DNA of 64,000 nucleotides from Coenobita brevimanus (taxonomy: Eukaryota > Arthropoda > Malacostraca > Decapoda > Coenobitidae), in NCBI GenBank assembly GCA_032717465.1, contig CM064690.1:13880830-13944829 (forward strand), given 5' to 3'. Positions within the stretch are counted from its first letter, which is position 1; each line of letters begins with the position of its first letter. This document shows, in pieces, positions 1 to 10,921 of this stretch. The position numbers and the translations under genes are program-made. Under the pieces are notes generated by a model. The model made no database searches, was not told the origin of the DNA, and saw only the letters and a program-made list of their open reading frames with translations.

Positions 1-429
1 AGAGTCAGGCAAGAACAGTTGATCAGTAGTTAAGGCCACAGGGTAAAGTCAGATATTCAAATCTTGAACCATTTGTCGGGTGCACATGTTGAGCCCTCCA
101 GTGCTCCTTCATCTTCTATATCCCTGCTTCATAAACACTTATGAGGTAGAGTTGTTCTGTGTGCTAGTTATTTGAAATTGTTTTCCTCTTAATTTCATAT
201 TACTAACATATGAATTCCTTGGCAAGTTTGAACCTTCTAATTCTATTTTCCATAATTTTGTCTTCTTCAACTTCTGTACCACATGTTCATTTGCTGTATC
301 ATATTAATTCCCCCACCCCACCCCCCCAGGGAGTAGACAAGGCAATCCTCTCCCATATCACACTGGACATAGACTAAAGCAGGGGTTCTCATCTTTTTTC
401 CTGTACCCCCATTAATCTGACACTGAATA
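1..429. other. Anonymous sequence, no gene seen
   Basis: I see no coding potential, terminal repeats or recognisable repeat family here. A C-rich run at 311-328 is the only compositional oddity. LINE-A' homology begins just downstream. Confidence 0.5.
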
Positions 430-696
430 TAGAATGGCAATATATTAAGAAGGTTTGAGAGAAGGACTATAAGTTTATGGCTTTTATGGATCTGCAAAAA
501 GCATACAACAAAGTAGACAGAGAAAGATTGTGGAAGGTTTTGCACATGTACAGAGTAGATGGTAAGCTGCTAGGTGCCATTAAGAGTTTTTATGGTGGTA
601 GTGAGGCACGTGTAAAGGTAAAAGGGTATCTTAGTGAATGATTCACGATCAGTGTGGGCATGCGACAAGGTTGTGTGATGTCCCCATGGTTGTTCA

Positions 697-742
<46 letters not shown>

Positions 743-1856
743 TATATGGATGGAGTGATGAGAGAAGTAAAAACACAAATAATGGAGAGAGGGATGGCAT
801 TGGTAATGAATGGTGATGGATGGAATATCTCATATTTGTTCTATGCTGTTGATGCAGTGCTGTCTGCAGTTACTGGACAGGAACTTGGTAGGCTAGTGCA
901 GAGTTTTGTAGATGTCTGTGAGCGTCGTGCCTTGAGAGTAAATGTAGAAAAGAGTATAGTGATGGTTATTGAGAGAGAGAGAAGGCGACTTCCAGTGTAA
1001 TGTTGCAGTGAATGGAGAGAGACTGGAATTGGTGAGAGAGTCAAATACCTGGGTACAGTGACAGAAAAGAGAGGAAACTGTGCAAAAGAAGTGGAAAGTA
1101 GTGTGACACAAGGAAGGAAAGTAGCTGGTGCTGTGAAAGCCTTGATAAGAGACAGGGGCTTGAGTGTTGCAGCTGCACAAGGCTTACGTGAAGGAGTGTT
1201 AGTGCTAACCTTAACATATGCATCTGAGACTATGGTGTGGCATGAAAATGATAAATCAAGAGTAAGAGCAGTGGAGTTGGGACTGCTGAGAAATGTATAT
1301 GGAGTACAGAGGGTGGATAGGATACGAAACAATGTGATTCATGAAAGATGCTGAATGAGGAAGTCCATGGACACCAGAATTGAATAGAGTGTACTGAGGT
1401 GGTATGGTCATGTGGAGAGATTGGATAACAATAGAGTGGTGAAAAAGGTATATTTGAGCAAATTTAAAGGAGGGAGGAGGCGAGGTAGGGCAAGGAGGAG
1501 GTGGAGGGATATGGTGGATATGTGTGTGAGGAAGAGAGGTATGGAAGTCGGTGAGGCTAGTGAACTGACTTAGAGATCGAGCTGGCTGGATGAATGTTGT
1601 GAGAAGTGCATGAGCAGGGATTTGGCCCCCCCTTAGCGTGCAGATTGACTCTATCAAAACGTTTATGTGAAGCTACACAATGTGATGAAAGTTTTTGGCA
1701 TATCAGATAGAGCCAGGATTCTGGGGGCTTGAATGATGAGTAAATGGAAATGCGGCCCATTGAATTGGGCAAACTTGGTCCGTCTGGACATTGCTACTCC
1801 TCACCCTGCCCTAGGGTGGGAAAGGAGGTCCAGATGATGATGATGATGAATATATT
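430..1856 (+). pseudogene. LINE-A' (RTE-like) retrotransposon, 5'-truncated and decayed
   Basis: This is the C-terminal half of a non-LTR reverse transcriptase. Readable blocks include FMDLQKAYNKVDRERLWKVL near 483, MRQGCVMSPWLFN near 660-697, a ruined active site FYAVDAV in place of FADDTV near 840, and a C-terminal block with SRVRAVE near 1256. It aligns block by block with the LINE-A copies at 24694 and 61056 but is clearly more diverged. Several stops and frameshifts are present, and a TA microsatellite splits the RT at 701-739. After the coding part comes a ~270-bp 3' region that differs from LINE-A and ends in GAT repeats at 1833-1851. The same 3' region recurs inverted at 9998-10290. 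Endonuclease and N-terminal RT are missing. Assignment to the RTE group rests on the C-terminal RWxGHVER-like region shared with LINE-A. Confidence 0.8.
701..739. repeat. (TA)n microsatellite inside LINE-A' RT
   Basis: A 39-bp TA run sits between the WLFN and YMDG blocks, where intact LINE-A reads straight through. It is an expansion within the dead element rather than a flank. Confidence 0.9.
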
Positions 1857-2097
1857 AAGACTAATTCACTATATAATGGCACTACAGTGGATTATTATGA
1901 AATGATTAAAATTGTAATGACTTTTTTAAGCAGTTAAACATTAACATACCATATACTAGACAGGAGTGTAACTGTAGCTACTTTATGAAGAATGGTACCC
2001 TACTGGCTATTGTAAGATTAGTGAAATTATAGTCACTTCATTTGGCAAGTAAGCATTAACACAATGTTCTGAATTATGACAACCAGTACGTATTAAA

Positions 2098-2813
2098 CAG
2101 TGAACTCTCACATTTGGCGAGTAATAGGTGCGAAAAAAAAAACTCACCAAACTGGAATTCGCCAAATCTGAGCTGAATAACTAATGGGAAAAAAATGAAT
2201 TGTTTCTGGGCATGCATGACTGGACTGATTTTCCACCTATATTATAACGTTACTGGGTGTAAATCATGTGCTAAACACACTTAACAAGATTCAGTTTAAT
2301 TTATTCTAGCCAAGAAACAATACAAAACAGAAAACTCACATAAGAAAAGAAAATAATGGGCTTGTTGCACACATGGTGTATGGTGCCTAGATACTTATAG
2401 GAGAGCTTTCTTTGTTGGAAAAAAAAGTTAATGATGAAGGAGCAGTAAAATTCATGTATTTGCCATTAGTGCTACAAGTGTCAATAAAAAAGAGAGAGAA
2501 AAAAAAAGGCATTGTGCTCGTTCTTTGTTATGAACTGACAGTCTTTGGTCAAGAAAATTTGGATCTAACTATATGTGGTCACTACATGTTGACATAAATA
2601 GTTAGGTAAGATAATTATGTGAGTTCAGTTCTTGTGCATTATGCTGTCATACAAATTATACTGCTTGGCTGACGTTTATTATACACAGTTACTGCATTCG
2701 TGAGTATCTGAGAAGTGAGATACGCAATCACTCCATGCTGACGACTTCTTTATAGCTTTTTTTTTTCCCCCTTTATTGTTGATGACTAACGGCTTTCAAA
2801 AAGTTTCACACTG

Positions 2814-2854
<41 letters not shown>

Positions 2855-3707
2855 TATATAATGAGCGCCGAAAGTGATTCGTGATGAAATATGTGTGATG
2901 CTGGCCGGCCATTATTCACGTGTTGTGTAGGTCAATTTTTTGCTTGATTTGTAATGAGGACTTTCAAGAGGCTTAGTGGCAGTCCTTGGTGATTAAAATT
3001 TTTATGGGGAGTATTAGGGGGCAAAACTTAATCAGTTAGGTTAGGTTAGAATGCAGTAGCTATGCACTGATGTGTCCAGTGGGTGAGTTCGTATGTAAAC
3101 ACACTGTCTTCGGTGCCTTAAGGCAGACGTATTTGTAATAATCTATCTTTAATTATATTTTTAATGAAAATTATGAAGCTCCTGGAACCTAACCCCCTAT
3201 TTTACATATAAACATATGTCACGATTTAGTGTGAAATTGATTTTGCATGAGGTTCATCATAACATATCTCGTGTTGTATAAAGACTCTTCTATATCATCT
3301 CACCCAACTGTTCTTCATTAACATCATTAAATCCTGGAACATTTCTTGCTGCTTCTGCTGCTCCTTTTATGAGCTGTTTCTTCCGCTGACGCTGTGTCTG
3401 TGTGTCCGTGTCACTGTCGGCACCGTCCATGATGAGGTGAGGGAGAAGTGGTGCCCACCCATGCTTAATAGTAGCATTATTGATTTTATGCCAGGCATCT
3501 ACCATAAACTTGACAGTCCGTCTGATATCCAAATATTTCCAGAACATTTTGACGATATTGTAGAATACAGTCACAGTATATTTTTATCATAAACAACTCG
3601 CCAAATGTGAGATTTCTATCGCCAAATTAGAGTGTTGTGTACAATCCCATCCCATCACCAAAAGTGAGTTTGCCAAATAAAAACTCGCCAAATGTGAGAA
3701 TTCACTG
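2098..3707 (-). mobile_element. Tigger/pogo-like DNA transposon remnant with inverted repeats
   Basis: Both ends carry the inverted motif CAGTGAAYTCTCACATTTGG, at 2098 and inverted at 3707, with further CGCCAAATGTGAG repeats inside the right end (3598-3700). The end is CAGT-like, as in pogo/Tigger elements, and the interior encodes a Tigger C-terminal fragment on the minus strand (3290-3574). The flanking dinucleotides are AA and TT rather than the expected TA pair, so the target duplication is not confirmed. A T-run lies at 2816-2851. The catalytic core is missing. Confidence 0.65.
3290..3574 (-). pseudogene. Tigger-like transposase C-terminal fragment
   Basis: The 94-codon frame reads FWKYLDIRRTVKFMVDAWHK followed by a TIKHGWAPLLPH segment. 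This resembles the segment downstream of the DDE domain in Tigger/jerky-type transposases, where an AW…W pattern precedes an acidic tail. The rest of the protein is absent upstream. No function is likely. Confidence 0.6.
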
Positions 3708-4153
3708 TTCACTGTGAAGGCTTGGCCTGTTTTGTGCAAACAAGTGTATAATTCAAGGAGTAGTATTAGACAGACATAGATGATGGTCATGATTCACATT
3801 AAACCATGCTTGGTGTTTAGTTTTCACATTCAACAGCGTTGAAAATCCATGCTCACACAGGGAAGTACTAGGGAACATCAGCTACAGCGTGGTAAGGCTC
3901 ATTCATTTTATACCAGAACTTGGTCACGGGAAGTGTTTCATATGCATCTTTTGCAACAGTCACTCACCAACTCTAGGAATTCTTCTTGCATGTTTTCTGG
4001 GAGGTGCACTTTAACAGTGAATGGGTTTCCAATCAATTTTTATTCCAACTTTCTCAGTTTGGAGAAAAAAAGACAGCAACTCCATCCACAGAGAAGAAAG
4101 ATATATTTGCACAAGGTGCATCAGCTCAAGTGTTCCTGTGCCTTTCCTTTTAA

Positions 4154-5147
4154 CCCCTAAAACGCGGGGCGTCACGTTTGCGACGCTCGCCGAAAAGGAC
4201 ATAACGGCAGAGCGTCGCATTTGCGATTCGAGTTAATTTTGAATAAACGCGGGCAAGGATGTTCCAGCTGGTATTGTCTATCAGTACCACCACCCTTTAG
4301 CTACAATTAGCATACTTTACCTTTGTACTACTGACCTCCGTTGTTGCCAAGTGTCGCGTACCCCCTCCCCCACGTCCCGGCCAGCCTGGCTGTGATACAT
4401 GGCAGCGCTCTGAGTGCTCAGAACTGTAAATCTGCGCTCTCCTCTCACAAGCAGTTTATGCTAATAGGAAACACTTGTTTCCCCAGTTGTAACACTAGCT
4501 TTTTTTCGCATGGTTTGCCCCTGTTTAGCGTCAGTTTACCGCAGGCTTTCAAAGTGACATTATGGCAAGTTCTAGCTCTTCTGAGTCAGTGTTAGCGGCC
4601 GACAGGAACGAGAACAAAGTGACAGGCGTAAGGCAGAATAAAAAGCGCGCTGCGGTGATCTTTTGGGAAGTAATATGATTGAAAATAATGTAGTATACAT
4701 GTTTTTAGCTGTGAAAATGGAAATGTTTGTTGAGTGACGGGAAGACCACCGCCGCGCTGCATGTCAGCCATACGCTTCGTTGATTTTAGCCTTATTTTCA
4801 GTGCTTATTGTACAAATACGGATTCCAAACTACCTGTATGTTGTAGTATAAAGTTTACTGTGACAGAATTAGGCTGTGGTAGAGGGGAAACCGGGTTGCT
4901 GGAGGTGTGAAAGTGAAGATTTTGTTACCCAACTTTGCAAGTCTCCACAAGTCCTTGGGTAGTCCATGAAGGCTCAACACCTGTCTCTGGAGAAAGCTGA
5001 ATGTAAGTACTATCTGCCATACCAAGTATAATGTTCTAGGGCTAATCTCTGATTTTTGGCTAATATTTTCCTACAGGTACTCAGACTGCCATCGAACGCC
5101 GCCACCGGGGGAGGGGGGGTCGGCTGTCGATGGCCGCGCATTAGGGG
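4154..5147. mobile_element. piggyBac-type non-autonomous element, copy 1
   Basis: The 994-bp unit is flanked by TTAA at 4150-4153 and 5148-5151, the diagnostic piggyBac target duplication. Its ends are CCCCTAAAACGCGG and, inverted, CCCCTAATGCGCGG. A second copy about as long, with its own TTAA pair, lies at 31184-32187 and matches across its whole length. The unit carries a 38-codon ATG frame (4562-4678) and a well-formed splice donor (AATGTAAGT near 5002) and acceptor (TTTTCCTACAG ending near 5076). There is no transposase. It sits inside the hAT relic. Confidence 0.9.
4562..4678 (+). CDS. Short conserved frame inside piggyBac-type element, copy 1
   Basis: The 38-codon frame begins MASSSSSES, is rich in charged residues (ADRNENK, NKKRAA) and ends IFWEVI-stop. 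The other copy at 31602-31718 keeps the same start, stop and length with three amino-acid changes. A serine-rich acidic beginning would suit the N-terminus of a piggyBac transposase, so this could be a retained first exon. It could equally be chance within a young repeat. Confidence 0.3.
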   Translation: MASSSSSESVLAADRNENKVTGVRQNKKRAAVIFWEVI

Positions 5148-6010
5148 TTAACAAGAGCCTCACTAGGGTGTTCAAACATGCTTATAGTGTATTTTCATGT
5201 TTGACCTTCCCACCCCACAGCTCCAGCTTAAGTTGAATGGTCTTAATTTGTGCATGTCATCATTCACTGTGGCAAAATGGCCTTGGAGGGATAAGTTTAA
5301 TAAGTTTAGACGTAAGAATATGTCCTTCAAGTAAGCCAGCTGCTGGAATCACTGGATGTCTGACAATTCCTTGGTGAATCAAATGACTTTGTCATGTTGT
5401 CGTGTTCAGAATTCAGAGAGCTCCTCCTTCAGTGGCTCTATTGTTGATACTACATTCCTATGTGACAACCAGCAAACCTCTGTGTGAAAGAGTAACACTT
5501 CTTCATTTGGTCCAAACTCTTGGCACAGTAGGTGGAAGAGTCATGTATTTAGGTCACTTAACTTGATGGTATTTACTTTGTGTGCATTATCATCAAGTAC
5601 AAATCTTAACTCTGGTGAGAGAGTTTTAAATGACAGCATATCTGTGAAGATGCATTGAAAATGCCATGTTTCAGGATTTGCCTCACTCACTCTTCCTCAA
5701 AACCCTGTCGGCCAAGCATTGCTAGTGCTCCATCAATTGTGCTTGCACATATGTTATTCCAAGAAAGTCCTTCAGCCTCTGAAAAATTTGAGACCTCATA
5801 GAAAATGTCTTCACCAATAGTATTTGACTCTAAAGCATGACAACAAGAAATCCTCCTTGAAATCTCCACTACTATCATACAAACACCAGAGTTGGGCACA
5901 AGCATTGACATCTTTTGACCCAAGCTGGACTGTAAACTTGGCTAAAGATGCCCCTTTTATATCAGCAATCACTTGTTGTTTGATATCATCAGACATGTCT
6001 AATATTCACT

Positions 6011-7967
6011 TATAAACAATATCATTTGAGAGGGGTATAGTTGTACCCTGATATATGATGGGTACATGTACCTGTGACAGACATCACATATCTTTTCTGT
6101 TTGATTTCGAAGCAGTTGTTCCCTTTTGCGGCTTTTGTTATCACTGCTAGAAGAAAATGTGCACTCGTGCCATTATTATACTTTTTTTTTGGGGGGGGGG
6201 GGCTAAAGAATTATGTTATCGTGCAACAGAGCTGGTTTCTGCTGACTGTGATGGTACAGTGTCTGTGGTTTCTGATGGTTTTGAAGGATTCAGAGATGAG
6301 GCTCTACTCGAGGAGTTAATCTCAGGTGGTGGAGATCACAAACTTTCCACACCCTAACCTTGGAACCTCTTACCTCAAGCCCATCTCAGATCTCTAAATG
6401 GTATGTGGTTCTTCCTTATTGTGCCCTTTTCATAAGTTGTTATTAACCAAACCATGCCTGTGTGTTTCTTATACTAACCATAACAATATGTATGTATTTA
6501 GTGGGTCCAAATTGTTGAAGAAGGGAAAATTTGAGCTTGCACATAGGATGCCTGGTACCAGTTAGGATAAATCCCATAGGTTTTGTTCTTTCATTATCGT
6601 GGAGTTTCCATATCATGCACCATGCTCTGTACCAATTATGTGCAGTAACCAAGGGATCACTGTAATAGGCTTCCTCAGATAATGTCATCAGTTATCATTT
6701 CACAAATAATCTCCATGTATTTTCTTAAATGTTAGGCATTATTCATATCATTCAGATATAGTGGGAAACATCAGTGAGTCAATGGGACTGGAGGATGGTT
6801 TTCTCGAAACAGAGACAAAAATCGACACCCCAAAGAACCTAACTTACATTTGGAATATATTGGGGTTACGGTAGACACCAGCTTAGTTGCCTACCCATTT
6901 AATTAAGATGTGTCAGACTTACCAGAACAATAGGCAGAATTCATTGGGCTATACTCACTAAGGGACAAATTCACTGTGAACCGATTACTGTAAGGCAGGT
7001 ATACTTAGTCTTTAATGTACAGTATTTTCTTAAATTACTGTATTCAATTCAGTTAAAAAGCAGCACTAGGAGAGTTTCAAGAGGAAAATAGAGTCCAGGG
7101 GTAGCATAATCAGAAAACCTGTTTTTGTATGCTGTTACTCCAGATGCATTTTCTCTAATAGCAAACATTTTGGGGAAGCATTTTAGATGTGATTTACTAG
7201 AGGCTACTGTATTTGAGATTATTAAGGTGAAAGAGATAAAATACATGGCAAAGGAAAACATAATGTATTGGACAGCTTTCAAAGCTTATGAGAATACCAC
7301 CTTCATTTTCTTTTCACTTTCATGTAGGCCCTCTTCCCATGCAGAAGACCTTTCAACCAGTCAATAAAATGATGCCACGCCTTCTCTCAATGGAAGGTTG
7401 ACCATGTTTAGTTGATGTTTTCAATGGGCAGGAAACTAAACCAGGTGCCAAAAGCAGTTGTTTACTTTTGAACTGTTGTTGGAAGCTGTTTTGAAAAAAA
7501 AAAGTGAGGTTTGTAGTAAGATTTATAACAGTGTGAGAGTCTCAGCTTGGACTTTGCATAATCTTGTGGCTTAATGTTTCCCGCCCAGGAGTGATGATTG
7601 TATCACTGTTTACCAAGTTTGTGGTCACATTTCACTCTTATTGTAATACCTCTCATGGTCAGCAGAAGCCACCCATCTTCTGCCTAAGGGATGTTTTATA
7701 ATGCTTCCAATAACCTCCCTCCAACTAACATATAGCCTCATTTGTTTGTAGTCACAGATCACAGAGCAGATCATGATCTGGTTTGGATTTGAATCTGGAT
7801 TTTCTTCCACCCATTCATGATAAAAGAACAAGAGGAACCATTTAGGATCATAACAGTAGCTGGTCATGAGGTTGATCTTACCTGTGACGTTTTTACACAG
7901 CTCTGCGTGGCGCATATTGATGTGGATGATGATGCTGATGGTGGTGAATTAAATTATGTGACTAATA
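6011..7967. other. Anonymous sequence, no gene seen
   Basis: Short open frames exist on both strands, none with recognisable domains. There are homopolymer runs at 6182-6202 (T then G). I found no inverted ends or splice-consistent exon pairs that I could defend. Confidence 0.4.
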
Positions 7968-8862
7968 CAGTGGGGCCTCGTTATGAGATCCCCTCATGTG
8001 ATAAATCACTACAACAATAATTAAAAAGTTGTACCCTGTCTCAGTACAGTGTTAAAAAATTAATTGTGATTTTGCTGCAACGATATTTTTGACGGCTGCC
8101 TCCAAGAATCTTGTGTGGACGCGGTGATACATGCAAGCCAAAATTGCTGCCCAGTGTTTCCACTGTGATCGTTGCCTTTCATTCTATTTTGTACGTGAAA
8201 GGCCACTGAAACACCATTGTTATTGCCAGCTAACAGTGCAAGTGATTAACAAATAGTGCAGTATGCAATTTTAAGTGAAGTGATTGTTGCCTTTCATTCA
8301 ATTTTGTGCATGAAAGGCCACTGAAACACGATTGTTATTGCTGGCAAACAGTGCAAGTGGTTAACAAATAGGGCAGTGTGCAATATTAAGTGAAGTGATA
8401 TGTCCCTGTGTGTGAAATACTGTACTGAAACTTGTGACTTGGAAATCGTGTCATCCTTACGTTCCCATCATCCTCCCTTTGGGCCAGAGCCAAGATGCCA
8501 GACCAGTGTGTCACTGGCTGTAATCGTTGCCTTTCACCATTGCTATCACCAAATAACAGTGCAAGTAATTAACAAATAGTGCAGTGTGTGATATTAAGTG
8601 AAGTGTTATCATATTGTTTTGTATGGAGTTGTCATCCAGGCCCTCCAACTGTCCCCCATCCTTGGGAGGGGGAGACTATGGTCACTGCTCGTACTGGCAT
8701 AGGACAGACCTCGGGTGGGTGGCGGAGTTTTTTTAGGCTTCATGGTCAAGGTCACCCTCCCTAACCCCACTGAACCCATGTTATATCGACCTCTATATGT
8801 GATATTCGTTATACAATAGGTCTTCATTTGACACAACCCTGTCACACAATGAGGCTGCACTG
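7968..8862. mobile_element. Tigger/pogo-type MITE with TA duplication
   Basis: The ends are CAGTGGGGCCTCGTTATG and, inverted from the right, CAGTGCAGCCTCATTGTG. Each is flanked by TA (7966-7967 and 8863-8864). The length is 895 bp with no transposase. The interior contains a ~115-bp repeated block. Confidence 0.75.
8165..8605. repeat. 115-bp repeats inside MITE
   Basis: A block starting GTTGCCTTTCATTC and ending TATTAAGTGAAGTG occurs at about 8171, again 115 bp on at 8286, and in shortened form from 8526 after a ~120-bp unrelated spacer. Differences are scattered substitutions. Confidence 0.85.
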
Positions 8863-9017
8863 TATTTGTGCTTTGGTCAATTTTCATTGCAGATATGAGA
8901 TAATTACCATATGTGTATGCTTATGTGAAAGATTGGAGAGGTAATCTTCAAGGAGACATGAGACCACCATATTATGCAGTTTCCTTCAGCTTGTCTTTAC
9001 CAAAGTTCTTCATGCTC

Positions 9018-9505
9018 TCAAGTGTCTGTCCTCTCCTCTCCTCTCCTGCATCCTTCTTTCTTTCTTTCTTTCCTTCCTCTTCTGGCTTTCTTTACTTCAT
9101 TCTTTCCACGTCCTTCTGCCTACGGGTGACTTTACACTCCCTCTTCTGTCTATCATTCCTTCGTTCATTGCCTTCCTTCTGCCAATGGGTGACTGTACAC
9201 TGTGCGACAAGCCAAATGGCTTCCAGTACAGCAGGAAACCATTTACTTTGCTGTGTGGTAACCATATAACCAAATTATGGCACCTGGTGGTTTAGTGGGT
9301 AACTACACCCCTTCAGTCAGATGGAGCCGATGAAGGTTTATATCCAAGGGATGGTTGGGGTTAATTGCTTATGTGATGCCACACAGGCATGAGTGAGGCT
9401 GCTCACCCTCATAATTAAATGTCAGGACCAACTTGCCTAACCCTGGGCTCCTACGCCTCTCATAGGGCAACACAGGAATGGATGATGGATGGATGGTTTT
9501 CAAGT
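9018..9505 (+). mobile_element. SINE-H composite SINE, GGAT-tailed form
   Basis: The copy runs from a TGTCTGTCC-type head through a CTTT-rich tract (9050-9180) to the module GTGACTGTACACTGTGCGAC and an imperfect hairpin (AAATGGCTTCCAG … CAGGAAACCATTT). An RNA polymerase III A-box match (TGGTTTAGTGG, 9288-9298) and a B-box-like motif (GGTTTATATCC, 9335-9345) follow, then a conserved 3' half ending in GGAT repeats near 9480-9500. Full relatives are at 19082-19593 (same strand) and 41196-41706 (inverted). Confidence 0.8.
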
Positions 9506-9629
9506 TTCAGTGGATGTCATCTTGTGCACCAAAGACAGACGGAATGCCACTTTATCACTAGTCTGCCATCATCAGTGCTGATTTATCCAAACCTAATTCA
9601 GATTATTGTAATTTAAACTTAATTTATTG

Positions 9630-9885
9630 TGGCCAACCCATACCTAACCAGATATGCCCATCCTTAACCCAGTTTACCCTAACCTAACCTAACCTTAATT
9701 TTTGTAATAACCTAACCTAACCAAACATAAATATTAATAGTAACCTAACCTAATTTATCCAAACCCAACTTTATCGAACCCCATTTATCCTAACCTAACC
9801 TACCTTTAATCCATCTTATCCTGTCAACTTATCCTAACCTTACCTAATTTAACAAAACCTAACTTAACCTAATCCTAACCTGCTG
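9630..9885. repeat. Degenerate (AACCT)n block, arthropod telomere-like
   Basis: About 255 bp rich in AACCTAACCTAACC, i.e. the complement of TTAGG, the usual arthropod telomere repeat. Units are imperfect and mixed with short T/A-rich interruptions. It is either an interstitial telomeric sequence or an unrelated pentamer repeat. Confidence 0.65.
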
Positions 9886-9939
9886 GTTGCATCTTTTAAC
9901 ATCATAATGCAGCACAGGATGGCTAATCCCTTTATCCCT

Positions 9940-9997
9940 AACATCATCATCACCCCATACGGGATTATGGCGTCTGGCAATAGATAGATAGATAGAT
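9940..9997 (+). mobile_element. 3' tail fragment of LINE-A-tailed SINE
   Basis: Only the last ~50 bp are present: CATACGGGATTATGGCGTCT, GGCAATA and GATA repeats. This matches the end of SINE-H copies at 20064 and 39505. It abuts, tail to tail, an inverted LINE-A' 3' end. Confidence 0.7.
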
Positions 9998-10290
9998 CAT
10001 CATCTTATCATTTGGACCTCCTTTCCCACCCTAGGGCAGGGTGAGGAATAGCATTGTCCAGACAGCCCAAATTTGCCCAGTCCAATGGGCCACGCTTCCA
10101 TTCACTCATCATTCAAGCCCCTGGAATCCCGGCTGTACCGGATATGCCAAAAACAATCACCACGTTGTGTAGCTTCACATAAACGTATCCGGTCGAGTCA
10201 GTCTGGATGCTGGCACGTTAAAAAGGGGTGCCAGATCCCTGATCATGCACTTCTCTTCACAACATTCATCCAGCTAGCTATATCTCTTGT
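9998..10290 (-). mobile_element. LINE-A' 3' end fragment
   Basis: Read on the minus strand this repeats the 3' region of the LINE-A' copy at 1570-1850, including CACCCTGCCCTAGGGTGGGA and the terminal GATGATGAT tract. No coding sequence remains apart from the extreme C-terminal end. Confidence 0.75.
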
Positions 10291-10535
10291 CCCTTACATG
10301 AATTGTATTTTCCTTGTTTATTAATGGAACCTGTTCATAACAATAAGCGCACTTCTGTGTACCTTCACAAAGTCCCTGAATAATTTCAAAGGTATGTAAA
10401 AGTTTTCTGTGTGATTAGGTGGTGATCTCACATCTCTCTGAAGTGTACCACTTGAGGGAAATGGTTATACATAACTTCGACTAATATTACTTTTGGTGAC
10501 AAATCTATCACTGGGTTAGGTTAGTTTAGTTCATT

Positions 10536-10921
10536 GTAATGTTGATGCAGTGAAAAGTGGAGATTGGAGCTGGAGAAACTCCCTAGACTTTATTTTTTTC
10601 CTTTTCAACAGAAGATGAACAGAGGAAGGAAAACTAATTAAATAAAAAAATTCCATACACCAGATTACAGGTGTCCTCAGTTCATAAAAAATCTGCAACA
10701 GTTGGACTTGAACTGCTCTAGGTTGAAGTTTGAGGGAAAACTGATCTGGGGAAGTGAATTCCAAAGAGAAGCAGGTCTGGGTATAAATGAATTCTGATAG
10801 GCAGAAGTTCTGCTGTCGCTCCGGTACGGCCTGCAAACCCTCCAAAGAAACGTTGTCTGTGGCACTTTGGAGATGCAGATTAGGAGGCCCTCAGGCAGTA
10901 CGTCTTTGATTTTCCCTGGAA
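10536..10921 (-). pseudogene. LINE 3'-terminal fragment (CR1/Jockey group)
   Basis: The minus strand encodes SDSRTSAYQNSFIPRPASLW then NSLPQISFPSNFNLEQFKSN, a pattern typical of the C-terminus of CR1/Jockey-group reverse transcriptases (LWNSLP…F…FK). It differs from LINE-B (SFIYATGQLWNCLP) in sequence but not architecture. It is directly followed by LINE-B on the opposite strand. Confidence 0.6.

Larger units (their letters stand above)
3713..6010 (-). pseudogene. hAT-superfamily (ZBED5/SCAND3-like) transposase relic
   Basis: On the minus strand a decayed hAT transposase can be followed in pieces. At 5811-5996 it reads MSDDIKQQVIADIKGASLAK with a FTVQL block, then GDFKEDFL. At 5687-5923 it reads GEDIFYEVSNFSEAEGLSWN with a DGALAMLG-like block. 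Further down come NEEVLLFHTEVCWLSHRNVV (5470-5525) and, beyond the inserted MITE, LPENMQEEF (3975-4005) and the C-terminal dimerisation motif LCEHGFSTLLNVKTKH (about 3790-3850). The order matches vertebrate and arthropod ZBED5/SCAND3-type hAT proteins. Many stops and frameshifts, and a 994-bp piggyBac-type insertion at 4154-5147, show it is dead. The N-terminal BED finger was not found. Confidence 0.7.

Noticed and set aside
6157..6357. 66-codon plus-strand exon
   Set aside because: Acidic, partly gene-like residues, but it starts across T and G homopolymers and no homologue or splice partner could be named.
8165..8605. CRISPR-like array
   Set aside because: Repeats are 115 bp with no spacer regularity and lie inside a eukaryotic MITE.
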